From positions 776,457-840,456 of the forward strand of contig JARWMV010000251.1 of NCBI GenBank assembly GCA_030998015.1: a DNA stretch of 64,000 nt, given 5' to 3'. The first letter of the stretch is position 1; each line of letters opens with the position of its first letter. Both the position numbers and the translations under genes were made by a program. Positions 11,240-22,519 of this stretch are shown here, piece by piece. The notes under the pieces were generated by a model, which had not been told where the DNA came from, ran no database searches, and worked only from the letters and a program-made list of their open reading frames with translations. This DNA comes from Ceratorhiza oryzae-sativae. Taxonomy: Eukaryota > Basidiomycota > Agaricomycetes > Cantharellales > Ceratobasidiaceae.

Positions 11240-14200
11240 ATGTCTAGCCATGAACCTTCTTCACCGGTAACAGACATGTCTGAGCTTGAAGATAGCCCAT
11301 TTCATGACTCTAAAGGTCCAAAAAGTGATGCTGCACGTATACAAGAGATTCGTGGACGAGTTCGTCGAGGCGGCCTTGAAGAAGCGACACAGATCCCTCA
11401 CATTAGCCCTGAGCGTTTACTCCCGACTCGCCCAAAGAAACGGCCTCGAACAAGTATTCCTACACAGCCCAACACTATCTACCAACGAATTGACGCTGTC
11501 AGGCAGTCGCTTGGGCACCATAACCTTACTATTGCTGAAATGGTTCGGGTGATGTGTGCATATGACTATGGGGAAAAGAGAGCCAAGGAAGATTTCGATT
11601 TTCAGCTATCTAGAGATGAAGCCAAAGATGCACAAAATGTACAAACCTGGGCAAAGGAGATAGCCTGTCAAGAGATTCTACGGGAAGGAAAGCGAATGGA
11701 GAAGCTACATTTCCTCAACACAAATGGTAAGTTAAACTTATTCGATTTCAAGCTAAGAAAAATGACAATAATGTATGCATATAAGCCAACTTCTCAACGG
11801 TGGATTCGCTTAAAGACTGGTCGCCAAATGTTGTGTATCAGCATTTGTGTAATCACATGCCCTATCTTGTATCGCTTTTGGAATCATTCATCAAAGACGG
11901 CGAACACTCATCTGAAACTAAGCAGGACGAAGTTCCAACGGTGAGAAATTCGCGCTATTATCAGCTCGCATTACAACTAACTTTGAACAATTGAAACTTA
12001 GACGGTATCTGTCGTTGGCTCTATACTATGGATCAAGAGGTCACAGCGGGCAAATCTACTCGCGAAAGGGTTTACAACATACCTATACAGCTCCGGAGTT
12101 CGTGCTGCAACTATCAACGTTTTGAATCGCCTTGGATTAGGTGTCTCATACAGCACGTTGCTGGATTCGCTCTCGAGCCTCAATCGTTCCTGTACTGAAC
12201 GATTTCGAGAGGCAGTTGCCCCTTGCCGAGCTATGTTTTGCTGGGATAATGTCAATTTTGAAAAGGAGTCCTCGGAACAACGTATCAAAAACTCCGGTAA
12301 GCTATTTTATTCGATTTACATCCCTCCTATCGATCCTTATGAATCAATAGGATCGTTCGAGAGCGGTACTGCTGCTACGGTGATAGAACTCCATCCACCG
12401 CCTGGGTGCGAGCCAGAGGCAATTGACGAAGCGCTGGACCTCGATAAGTACCTTGCTGCGATCGAGAGTGCCTCTGATTTAAATATGGACGACGTGGTTC
12501 CGACTCTGGAAGACGAAGAGCACCTTGTAACGAGTTTGTGTATGAAACCATTAATGTTCTTGTCGAACACGCCGGCGAGTTGTTTAAAGGATTTAAAAAG
12601 AGTGAGCAGTGCATCTATCTATTCCTGCAAGCTCTCCTCCTGATTGCTCTGAAATAGCCAATGATAAATTTCGCCCTTTGATTCGTCTGCTACTTCCTCT
12701 TCGGGTCTCAAAGGTACATCCACTACCAACGCTTCATATCGAACAGGCCTCAGCGAACGGTAATGCGACCGTAACTGAGGAGTTGCGACGAATCACTCAA
12801 ATCGACAAGTCCGAAGTGTTTAAGCGTCGTATACTCATAGCTACTGGTGATCTACTCACAATTATGCGTTTGCTTTCTGTCAGAGACGTTCGAACCTCTA
12901 TATGCGTACGCCTGCGCATATGAGGACAAGCACGAGAACCTAAGCTATCTTGTACCTTTTGCGAGTCTCTTTCACATTCGAATCGCTGCGGCAACCGCAA
13001 TTCTACAGACTCACTTCGGAAAACCGAACGTTCGCCCGGAGGATGGTCCAGCTTCACTCTGGCGACATAACGAGATCTTGAAGCGTAAAAATATCCCGTT
13101 GTCTCAGGCTTTCAAGTACAGAACTGCTCAGGATCTTACGTTTCACTCGCTCTATGCCCGGCTGCTAGATGTTGTTCGAATTGAGTCTGGATGCGAATCG
13201 CTTCATAGGTTCGGGGACCAGATTGCAAAACTCCCACACGACGAGGCCTGGAATCGACTCAAATCTGTTGTATCTGCCGCAATACTTCGCTTTACGACAC
13301 CTGAGGAAGCTGGCACCGACGATGTGCTACGAAACAGCGTACTCTTCATTCGCGATGCTCTCTTATTTCGCTGTTTTGTGACTTCGATCAAATGCGGTAA
13401 TATGGCAATGATCGAGCTCATCCTCAAAATTTGGGTGATTTCTTTTCGAGGCTCGGGGCGAAGCCAATACGCTAGCGAGCTCCTTCGACTGCGTCACAAT
13501 CTTGTACATGCGTGGCCAAAGCCACTTCGGTATGTATTTGACGTCGCCCATTCTACCGCCTTATTCACTTCTAAACTAAGGGATCTTATACTTTCAAACA
13601 TGCTCGTCAACACGACTGGCAGGGCAAACGGATGGAAAGAAATTGACCTTCTCCAGGAACATATGAATTATTGGATCAAGGCTCGTATATCCAGCTACGC
13701 GTTTTGTGGTTATCTAATGGCTTTATACTAGGTTATATACAAAGCCCGTGGCTCCAACGCATCTTGGAAGTGGCTGGGCGAAATATCTACCTGTATTTCT
13801 ACCCTACGTGAGTTGGCGACCCAAGTTAATACGTCGCTTGCCCCACGCAACTCAAGTCGCCATACAACGCCCAACCTTGAACCTGACCTCGAACTACTCG
13901 TGAAGTCGCTTGTCGAAGCTAGGGTTCACGAACGCGACCCAGCCCGGCATCTCGATAAGACTCTGCGAGCTAAAGATGCGTTAGTCTCGGGACTTCACAG
14001 TATTGAAGGTAAATAGCGTCGACATTCTCATTTCAAGCTTTGAACAAGTTCACACCAAGCACGGAATTCAATCAACGAGTTCAACAAATATCGATTCGGC
14101 GCACGAAGCGCGCCCTTCGGCGTAGCCCCGCCTTCAAATACTGACGCTAATGAATGCGATGACGACATTGTTGATGGCCAAGGTATTTTATTTATTTCTC

Positions 14201-14335
14201 TCGTGTTCGGTCTCATTCAAAAAAGGCAAATAAACTACCACAGAACCTCAGACTCAAGGATTGTTTAACGTCGTGGTCCATGACGGTGATGGCAACGGTG
14301 ACGATGAGGAGATAGACCCATTTGATTTTGACTGA
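11240..14335 (+). pseudogene. DUF6589-family gene, probably decayed
   Basis: The family is expanded in Agaricomycetes and its function is unknown. Recognised from several blocks: SLGHHNLTIAEMV near 11510, a WDNVNF block near 12240, FGKPNVRPEDGP near 13015, and the C-terminal NLVHAWPKPLR near 13500 followed by LLQEHMNYWIK near 13650. GT-AG introns near 11727, 11940 and 12602 join the frame well. Two changes of frame are not explained by introns, one near 12515-12540 and one near 12850-12885. The intron near 13681-13731 would need a poor GC donor to keep the family sequence. The tail ends IDPFDFD, then TGA at 14333. I therefore call it a pseudogene, although assembly indels could produce the same picture. 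It is paired head to head with the RecQ-like helicase inside a 30-bp inverted repeat. Confidence 0.7.
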
Positions 14336-15084
14336 TTGCATTTTGTACATTTGCATTACAATCTGTACTAATCAAAAGTCTTATCCGATGGAGACCGGTT
14401 GAATCTCGCTAAGTCCCCGCTCCCATGGAAAGCCACTCCCGAAATTTCGCTAAGTCCCGCCTGTGCTCCAAGAAATCCTGACAGACGGTTTGGGGAGACC
14501 CGAGGCACGAGGGTTCGGTCGCGAGGTACGAGCAATCCGAACCCTGACGAAGCCGTGGGGTAAAACGACCTAAACCGGATGTGGAAGAGACTACCTTTAA
14601 ATCATCTTACAGCAGAGAAAGGTCTAACTGGGCAATTTATAATATCCCACGGAAGCATCAACTTTGTCCTACCAGAAGTCGCACAGTCTTGAACCGCCAG
14701 ACATAAACGGTTTAAGATTCCGGTAGTTTCGGATACTCTACGTGTCACAGAGGTCAGCAACTTCACGCAAACCGATCCTACAAGACAATGGGATTATTGA
14801 TGAATTTTTCGAAACACGAGTAGGATTTTCGCGATCAAGTGCAGGTGTCAGATCGCAGATCGCGCCAATTGAGATATATATCACCATTTTAACACGGGGA
14901 AGTACGACAGACTATGCCATTTATGAGGGTTACTTTGTTGGGACAAACAGCACGTGCATGGTGCAGATCAGGGGTCACTCTCTTAAAATGGGCCCTTTCA
15001 AGGCGGCACCGACTGTGATTTTCTTTAGCGGTTCCTTTCCGTAGTTCTTTTTGACTCGGAATCAGGTCATACCATTCGCCAGCA
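14336..15084. other. Intergenic region with right inverted-repeat arm
   Basis: Holds the right arm of the inverted repeat at 14572-14601. An open frame at 14742-15044 has no recognisable domain and no support from splice signals, so it is not called. Confidence 0.5.
14572..14601 (-). repeat. Right arm of inverted repeat flanking the RecQ-DUF6589 pair
   Basis: Reverse-complement partner of 7955-7983, differing by a 1-base indel and two substitutions in the outer AT-rich part. Bases outside the arms do not match each other, and no clear target-site duplication was seen. Confidence 0.6.
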
Positions 15085-16321
15085 ATGGGAGTCTTTGCTT
15101 ATTATGACACCGATACTAGTGGAACTGTATACCACGTTATACCAAGCCCCCAGTCAGAACTGTCGAGCCTGCATTCAGAAACAGATACGGCTTCGACTGG
15201 GTCGACGATTCAATCCGATGACATCCCTGGTAAGCCGGACTGGGCGATGGAGGCTTTGAGCAATTTCCCATTCGACGCTCTAGGGTATTTTATTTTACAT
15301 CATGGCCGTCCACAGCCGGCCAGTGAAAGGGCGGCGCGATGGTTTCCTCCCGACAATATTCGACGATACGTGGTCCGGTATGTTGTTAGGAAATCTGTGT
15401 TTGGTGGTGACTATGCTGGCCCGGTAAAGGAAATGCTCGCTCCCACTCCCGGGCGAGAGCGGCGAGCACTAGAACTGGGAACCAGGGCCGGAACATGGTG
15501 AGCCTTCGATAATGCGTCATACTCTATCCTTTAGTTCTCTCAAAATCTGACTATTCCAAGGATACAATCCATGTCTGTTGCGTTTCCACATGTTCAATTT
15601 CATACTGTGGACATAGTACCAATAATTCCCCATGTACCACGTCACAACGTTATATTCGAGGTGTACGATTTTACGAAAAAGCTCTTTCTGGAGGATAACT
15701 CGCAAGACGTGGTGTTTTTGAATGGAGTTTTGGAGACAGTAAGCTATGCTTATGTACAAACGACATTGATGTCTTTAATGGTTCGTTTAGGTGAAAGACC
15801 ATCAGGCTATGCTCCGCGAGGTCTATCGAGTGCTCCGTCCAGGAGGACTCATCCATTTCAGCGACTTTAATCCACAATTCTGGGATCCTGATGATATATC
15901 TATTCCGGCATGGCGGACAAATCCTCGAGGCTGCCAACTTTTCGATATCAGTCGTCGACATATTTCCACCATCGGTAGTGATCCCAGCATGTGCGATAAG
16001 CTCCCGCAATGGTTGAGCCCAAACTCGGAGATGTGGACCGAAGGTCAGCGCGGATTCAAGGACGTAGCGTCAGTCGTGCGAACATACCCCGCATACCCTC
16101 ATGACGGTTGCTCGTGCATGGACCGAATCGACCCCGCAATATCGACGTATATAAGACGCCTATTTGTTGATTCAACGCGAGATATACTGGGACTACTAAG
16201 GGATGCAGGAATGGGGGACAAAGAGGCGTGCGCGTTGATTGAGGACACGATTGAAGAGATGAAACAACCAGAGAGGTGCGGCATGATCAAGCTGCACCGC
16301 ATACACGCAGTCAAAATGTAG
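15085..16321 (+). CDS. SAM-dependent methyltransferase (class I, LaeA-like fold)
   Basis: Three exons join cleanly: 15085-15497, 15561-15738 and 15791-16321, giving 373 residues. Class I Rossmann features: motif I ALELGTRAGTW at about residues 129-139, post-motif acidic end VDI, motif II region QDVVFLNGVLET, and motif III REVYRVLRPGGLIHFSDF. The N-terminal 90 residues are Ser-rich and probably disordered. Basidiomycetes carry many such paralogues with unknown substrates, and some are grouped with LaeA regulators of secondary metabolism. Motif I lacks the usual third glycine (GTRAGT rather than GxGxG), which might lower SAM binding. No biosynthetic genes lie next to it, so no pathway can be assigned. 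Confidence 0.8.
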
Positions 16322-17946
16322 GGGATATGTAGCGTATGAAAGATATAATCCGTCTATTCGCTTGTCAGGAACAATACAGGGACACTTTCGAGACCCCCAA
16401 TTCAGAGGGTGTCGGGGGTCAGTAATCAATCTCTACTGGTAACTCGCACCAATTCGGCCCACCCGAATACGTTGTAGTTTATAGTCCTGGAGAGGGTAAA
16501 AGAGCTGGATGACGCAAGACGCTTCGATATGACCACATGCGCGTGACAATACGGTGTGATACTGACATGTGGTAAACAGAGGAGGATGAACGTGACACGG
16601 CTCAGCTTGACTGGTGGGTCTTGTGCGCTCTGTCTCTAGCACGCCTTTAGGCCGCCTGACCTCTGCCCCCCGTTCCGCCCCTTTTGTGTTCCGTCTTGCT
16701 TATCTGTGTTGCCGTGTTAGACCGGTTCGACCGTAGTGTTCGTTAGGTCTCTAAATATGTATGCAAAACAAATAAATGGAGGGTCACATGCCTCGATTCA
16801 TATCCGTAAACACAACTAGAGACTTATACGAACACTACGGTCGAACTGGTCTAACGAAACGACAAGCACGAGAGGGAAAATAAAGTGCTCAGGGGGTAGA
16901 GCGGGGACAGAGGTCCAACGGCCAAACGGCCAAACGGCGTACCAACGGCAGGGCGAGGTCACCAAGACAAAACAGAAAACAGGACTAAATATCAGAACGA
17001 TCCCGAGGGAAGCGGAAAACGGAAATATTGGGGAAGTCGATGAGAGCCAAAAGGTCACCTCCTAGGGTCAATATTATTTGAAATGTCCAGGCAAAAACGT
17101 GTGTTACACCAAGTTACATGTTGATTTACTGTAAATGTGCTTTGAGTGCACTAGAGCACTGTCAATGAGCCTCATCAACTCCCGACCGACTCGCATCATG
17201 CCACAGTAAGTCGTTTTTTCTACACAATCGCTGGCAAATTTAAAGGGTAGCTGAATCCTATAGGTGCTTTCACCCTAATAAATTAGCGCTTAGGCGTTCT
17301 AAGCCTATAAAATACTCATTCTTAGATGGTGCGTCGAATCGCTCCCTGTTCCGGCTGTTGGAAAGCTCATGGTCATCCGTGGCATGCTTGCCACCATTGT
17401 ACCCCCCCAAAAGACCCTCAGCATTGACGTCGATTCCTTTACACTTGTCGTCCTGGAGATTCCGAGCTCGTCCCTAGCATCAAGCACTTCTATGGGTACT
17501 ACCGGAAAGCAGAAACGCCAGCTGATTGCAGCTCGCCTCCAGACCCAAGCCAAGATGGTGAAGTCTGCCACGCATATAGTGAAGAAGTCGAACACCTCCT
17601 CGGAAGTCAGCTCGTAAATATTGCGAATTCTTAATGATATGAACTGAATCCCAACGTAAACTGAAGCCTGAACCGTAATCTCGCCCTCTCGGTCCCAATG
17701 GACCCATCTTTACTTTGCCTGTTGTTTGTATGCCTGATTCGAGTATCAACAGGATTATCTGCAACTTTTAAATTTGAAAAGCAGAAGCGTAAGATCAGGG
17801 GACCTGGGCGGGCCGCTTCTAGTCATTTATCGTGCCAAAAACCTTGCCTATATCCAGCGAGGAGCCTTTACGTAGGAGTCAGCGTCACGTGCCTCGAATC
17901 CTTCCCTTTTTTTAATGCATATTTAACGAGCTACATGAACACAATG
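16322..17946. other. Intergenic region with an imperfect inverted repeat
   Basis: No gene is supported. Bases 16716-16855 form an inverted repeat. A plus-strand open frame at 17369-17617 (82 residues) has no domain and is not called. Confidence 0.5.
16716..16855. repeat. Imperfect inverted repeat, arms of about 37 bp
   Basis: Arm 16716-16752 and arm 16818-16855 are reverse complements with three or four differences and share the core gttcgaccgtagtgttcg. Weaker similarity continues outwards (a gacctctg block near 16660 and its complement near 16905), so these may be two inverted copies of a longer old repeat. Confidence 0.6.
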
Positions 17947-19436
17947 TCAAACCGCTCGGAGTAGAAGACGCATAGAGGAGCGAGAAGTGTAAGAGGGACA
18001 GTAAGCAGAGGGCGAGGAAGAGACGGGCACGTCGTACAAATCCGGAACTAAGATAAGAAAAGGGAAAGAGCAACCGAAATCAACAAGGACCAGCGACATA
18101 ACTTTTGCGAAAGAATCATAGTGCGAAATGGAGCCGATGAGAGCAGAGAGGCCTTTCTTCGTGTTGAAGACGCGTAGGAGTGGGAAGGGGACGCGGCGCA
18201 AAGCGAGCTGAGCCTCAGAATGAACAGTCTCGCAAAGAATCAAGGCGCGGCCCCGGCCTGGTCGCGAAGAGTGGGCCCGGGCAACACCCTGCACCGGGGG
18301 TACAGGCGGAGTGAAAGTAACACGAAGGGGAGGGCGAGTCCGAGCGAGACGCCTGAGGTGAGTCACGTGGGAGGAGGGTAACATTATGGCAGAGCACAAA
18401 GAGCGCAGCGTCCGAGAGCAAGGGAAGAAGAGAAGAAGGAGGAAAGTACGGTGCGCGAATAATGGGGAGTTATTGCCGTTTCACAATAAGATGGCGTGGC
18501 GCTTACGTTTTGATCAAATACCCAAGACTTTAAGCTCGCTCGATCCGATGTTTTCATACTGAGGGTACATGAGTGGTGCCAAAATGCTCGTACGGGTCAG
18601 GCGAATCAAGCAACAGAACGAAATTGAGCCTAGACAGACACTTAAGATATGATTCAGCATCCCAAATTCGGAATTCCTGAAATTTCTCCTTGTTACCCGA
18701 TTCTCCTCCCCACTTCGATCATTCTTATGTATCTGAGACTCAACGCCGGGTGTAGAACGAGGCCAAAGTCGTATATATTTATTTGATCAAAACGTAAGCT
18801 CCCCGCCATCTTATTGTGAAACAGTAAAAACCAAAAGGGTTGCCTTGTTTGGTGAAGGCGTTCGTGCGTCCGAGGAAAACTATGAGTTCGTCGATCCTAT
18901 TGTCGTGCCGAGGATATCAGGTAGGGTGAGCATATCTCTGTGATCTGTGGTAAAGAGGCGATGAAAGCCAGCGTAGTTGGGGAAATCTAGGAGTATATGC
19001 TGTCTAGTTTAAAGAGGCTCACCACGAGGGCAATATATGATCTCATTTGGGACGAACCGTTCATAGTATTATCCGATGAAGATGTGACCTGTGAGTACTT
19101 GAGCGAGGCGTGAAAGGAAGGATTTTGGGGTGTTGAGGGGGAGTTTGCTGGGTTTGGTCGAGGGTGCTGTTCGGTTTGCGGGTGCGAAGAAGCCGCTAGG
19201 TTCACGATTTGGCCAAGTTTCGAACCAGTCGTCTGTCGTTTTAGCCTTAGATTCGCGCTTGATGTTAGTAAGTAATTTCCTTTCGATTCTTCTTCTGTGG
19301 GATGATGCTCGTTGAGCCATCTTGTCGGCGAGTTCACGGCCTCGTCAAACCCTTGGTGACGCGATACTAGTAAGCACATGTCATCTACTACACATGTTTC
19401 CCAATTTTGAAATAAATGTGTTTCAAGTAACATCAT
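17947..19436 (-). mobile_element. LINE (non-LTR retrotransposon) 3' remnant, copy 1
   Basis: Aligned by eye to 50775-51560 over several hundred bases, in two blocks (18229-18420 and 18840-19340). The minus strand encodes the region after the RNase H domain of a LINE ORF2: KLLTNIKRESK and DWFETW near 19240-19200, then LTGHIFIGE near 19080. A block with Cys/His (LLDCP-like in copy 2) follows. The reverse transcriptase is missing, so this is a 5'-truncated, dead copy. Frame breaks are common. A 345-bp MITE-like element has inserted at 18478-18822 and splits it. Confidence 0.65.
18478..18822. mobile_element. MITE-like element with 43-bp terminal inverted repeats
   Basis: Bases 18478-18520 and 18780-18822 are reverse complements with about three mismatches. 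Both begin gtttcacaataagatggcg and run to a tgatcaaata block. The 345-bp length and lack of any coding frame fit a non-autonomous DNA transposon. It sits inside LINE copy 1: the two flanks correspond to adjoining sequence in LINE copy 2 near 51020-51050. A TA duplication is possible but not clear, because both flanks are AT-rich. Confidence 0.75.
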
Positions 19437-20196
19437 CTGGATTCTTTCGTGGCATCATATGATCTACACCAATTTGGGCCTGTCGATCCCGCCGTTACAC
19501 ATTTACACGCCGTAAACTCTTCAGATTGTGGATGAGATTGTGGATGAACGTATTCGGATCGCTCGTGAAACGGACAAGTGAGCGCCCCCGCGGGATGGGC
19601 TACTGATCATACCGACTTTGTAGACTTCACTGGTTCATGGCGAATTTTCAAACTGCCGCCCATATCTCGACGAGTATTCCCCGAACCACGGCTAGCAAAG
19701 AAATCGTCATATGTGCGACCAGGGATAGTCACCTCTTTAACTCATTTGGGCGTATTGGGCGCCAGCTTGCTGTCGGCGTATCAAACAACCGATGATTGTC
19801 GCCCTGAGCATTATCCTCCGGGCTTGACCCATTTCAGCCTCGTCGCCGCCCAAGCGCCCTTTGCGCAACGAGTGCGAACACAGTTCCGAAGGCTCCCGCC
19901 CAGCGTTGAACCAGGAACTGGATGGTACGACCCGAGTTGGTGCGCAGCGCCGACTAAGGTTTGGGCACCGCTGGCTACTCGATAGGATTGACAGACTGGC
20001 AGTGGGCCAGCGGGGCGAGCCCCAGGGTAGCGAACTAGGCGAGGCAGTTCCATTGAGGCGCGAGATGTCGGCCAAGGCCGTGATCGTGGCGATGCCGTAA
20101 TATGAGCGAATATATTTGGGCCGATCACACACGCTCACTGCTATATCAGCTCACTCCACGCGCAGCCAACCCCGCTCTCCAGACGACCACCTCGGC
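19437..20196. other. Intergenic region upstream of the GT-B gene
   Basis: About 760 bp. Open frames on both strands between 19578 and 20138 are GC-rich shadows without recognisable domains. The last 200 bp probably hold the promoter and 5' UTR of the gene starting at 20197. No TATA box was seen. Confidence 0.4.
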
Positions 20197-22322
20197 ATGG
20201 CGCGCAACGTCGTCGCGTACTACTGCTCAGGCCACGGCTACGGACATGCGACGCGCGTGTCGGGTGCGTATCTTTCGCCGTCGTCGGTGACATCATGCGT
20301 GCTTACATGTTGTTGCTCCTAGCCTTCACAACACATCTTCTCCAGCTCGGGGACCGTTTTGAAGTCTACATTGTGTCTTCTGCGCCCGCCCACATCTTTT
20401 CCGACTGCCTCAAAATCTCTGAGCGCTGTCACTACCGGTTTGCCGAAATAGACCCCGTGGTTGTGCAGCCCCTAGCGTACCGGTATGTATCTCATGGTAA
20501 CGCGACATTGCTTGGCATAAGCTGATGCCTCACATACAGTGTTGACCGAGACAAGAGCGTTCGAGTGCTTGAGCGGTTCCTTCGCCAGCGAGATGCGAAA
20601 ATTGCCCAGGAGCTCGAATGGCTCCAGGAAACGCGTGTGACATGCGTCCTTAGTGATTCGGCCTTTCTCGCCTGGTACGTATCATGGTGATCCTCCTCGT
20701 GTCTTGGCATTTGTTTCTTATCTTTGCAATACAGTGCTGCTGCCAACGCAGCTTCACTCCCTTGTGCGCTCGTTACCAATTTCACCTTCGACTCGGTTTA
20801 CTCGTATCTCGGCACCTTGTTCATCGACGAATCCACATCTACCCAACCCCACGACGCTCATTTGGACAAGCCGACCCAAGAACTCCCGCCTGACATCCCC
20901 ATCCCTGAATCGATCCTCGCGCCTCTGGTCAACCGGATTGTGGCCGACTACCGATGTGCAGACTTGCTTCTTCGCCTCCCCGGAGCGATCCCAATTCCAT
21001 CATTCTCCCCTACGCACCCTCTCCCTGCCCCTGACTGGGTTTCACTCGACACGTGCAGGTTCAAGCCCGAAGTGACGAGCACGTTGCTCGAGCCCGTGTC
21101 AGAGCTTGCTTTGTACCCCAGCGTGCCATTCCCCTCTGGGAAACCCAAACCGGTCGGAAGGGAAATGAGGCAAGCACCGCTCCTGGTTAGGCACCCGACA
21201 CCGGACATGGATCGAGCCCAACTTCTCGAGTACATTGGCGTTCCCGCAACGTACCACGCGCACAAGGTCTTGATTGTCTCATTCGGTGGTCAGGTGATCA
21301 AGCGTCCGACTGGCACGCGCACTCCTTCTCGTGCAGCATCACCGAACCAATCTCCACCCCCAGGCACTCCTCCCGGAACGACCATCTCCTTACAGACGCC
21401 CACACCTGCAAGGCGCCCTGGCCATACGCGCAACACATCAAGTGTCGCCTCATTGTCACTGACAGCACCCGGCGGTGACCACTCGCAGCAGCTCCAAGCG
21501 GCGTTGGCTAGCCCGCAACGAATTGCGACTCCATCACACATCTATGTGCCGGGTGCGCCGCCTGCGTCGAACCCAACCTCGCCGATGCTTTCGAATGGGA
21601 GACAAAACTCGCTCGGCGCCGGCCCCGCGTTTTCGAGCTTCTTTACTCCACCCAGCCCTGCTACGGAGGACGCTCCTGGTGCACTCGCCCCAGGTGCGTT
21701 TATCGAGTCCACCAACCCAAGGAGCTCTTACAACCACCTTCATATCTCCTCCCAACTCCAGACGATTCGAATGCGTCTTCTCCGACCGAGGAAATGGGCG
21801 AACCAGATTTGTATACCTTACTTCCTGAGGGCTGGATTGCGATTGTGTGTGGAGTCGCCAAGAATTGGGGCGAGGAAGATTTACCTGAGCGGTTCTTTGT
21901 GGCGCCGAGGGATGTGTATATGCCGGACGTGACGGCCATTGGGGATGTGTTGCTGGGCAAGCTGGGATATGGGACGTGTGCAGAATGTGTGGATAGCTGC
22001 ACACCGTTTGTATATGGTATGTCTCGTTTTCGCTTCCGCCTTTGGTTATAATTAATCTATGTTTTGACCAGTTCCTCGAGCGCTCTTTGTCGAAGAGCAT
22101 GGTCTCCGCATGCTGATGGAGACAGCCGGGACGGGCGTCGAGCTTCCTAGAGACAGGTACGAAGCGGGTGATTGGGCGTCGACGATTGAGCAGGCGTGGG
22201 AAATGGGCAAGGACAAGAAGATTGCTCGTCGGTTGCTTGGTGCACGGGGCGATGCGCGGAGGCGGAAGCAGGTGCAGGAGATGGCCAAGGATTTTGAGGA
22301 CTGGTTGGGCTTGTGGAACTGA
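20197..22322 (+). CDS. GT-B-fold protein resembling the L-arabinokinase N-terminal domain
   Basis: Six exons join in frame: 20197-20263, 20323-20482, 20540-20674, 20735-21693, 21762-22016 and 22072-22322, giving 608 residues. The N-terminus YYCSGHGYGHATR followed by FEVYIVSSAPAHIF is the nucleotide-sugar-transferase-like start found in plant L-arabinokinase and MurG-like GT-B proteins. A Pro/Ser/Thr-rich insert lies between about residues 320 and 450. The C-terminal Rossmann half resumes with LLPEGWIAIVCG and ends with LMETAGTGVELPRDRYEAGDW, a typical GT-B donor-side motif. No GHMP kinase domain follows, unlike the plant enzyme, so activity is more likely glycosyl transfer than sugar phosphorylation. 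No signal peptide is visible, so it is probably cytosolic. Acceptor unknown. Confidence 0.75.
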
Positions 22323-22519
22323 ACTTTAATCGGACTTTGAACGGACACCATCTGAGTGGGAGATGAACATTAGAAAACGGACATTGTATTGAACATTTTC
22401 GCCCGTGTATCGAGTTGGCTTGTCTTATTCTTTTGTATGGATTTGAACTTTGCGTCTGGTTAGATACGTACTACCTACTGAATGCACTAGCCGCTGCTCA
22501 CCTTGAACATTTTACATCT

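Noticed and set aside
14742..15044. 100-residue open frame upstream of the methyltransferase
   Set aside because: No splice signals joining it to the methyltransferase and no family resemblance.
17369..17617. 82-residue open frame as a gene
   Set aside because: No recognisable domain and overlapped by equally long frames on the other strand.
19578..20138. Overlapping open frames on both strands
   Set aside because: GC-rich mirror frames without domains. They are more likely the promoter and upstream region of the GT-B gene.
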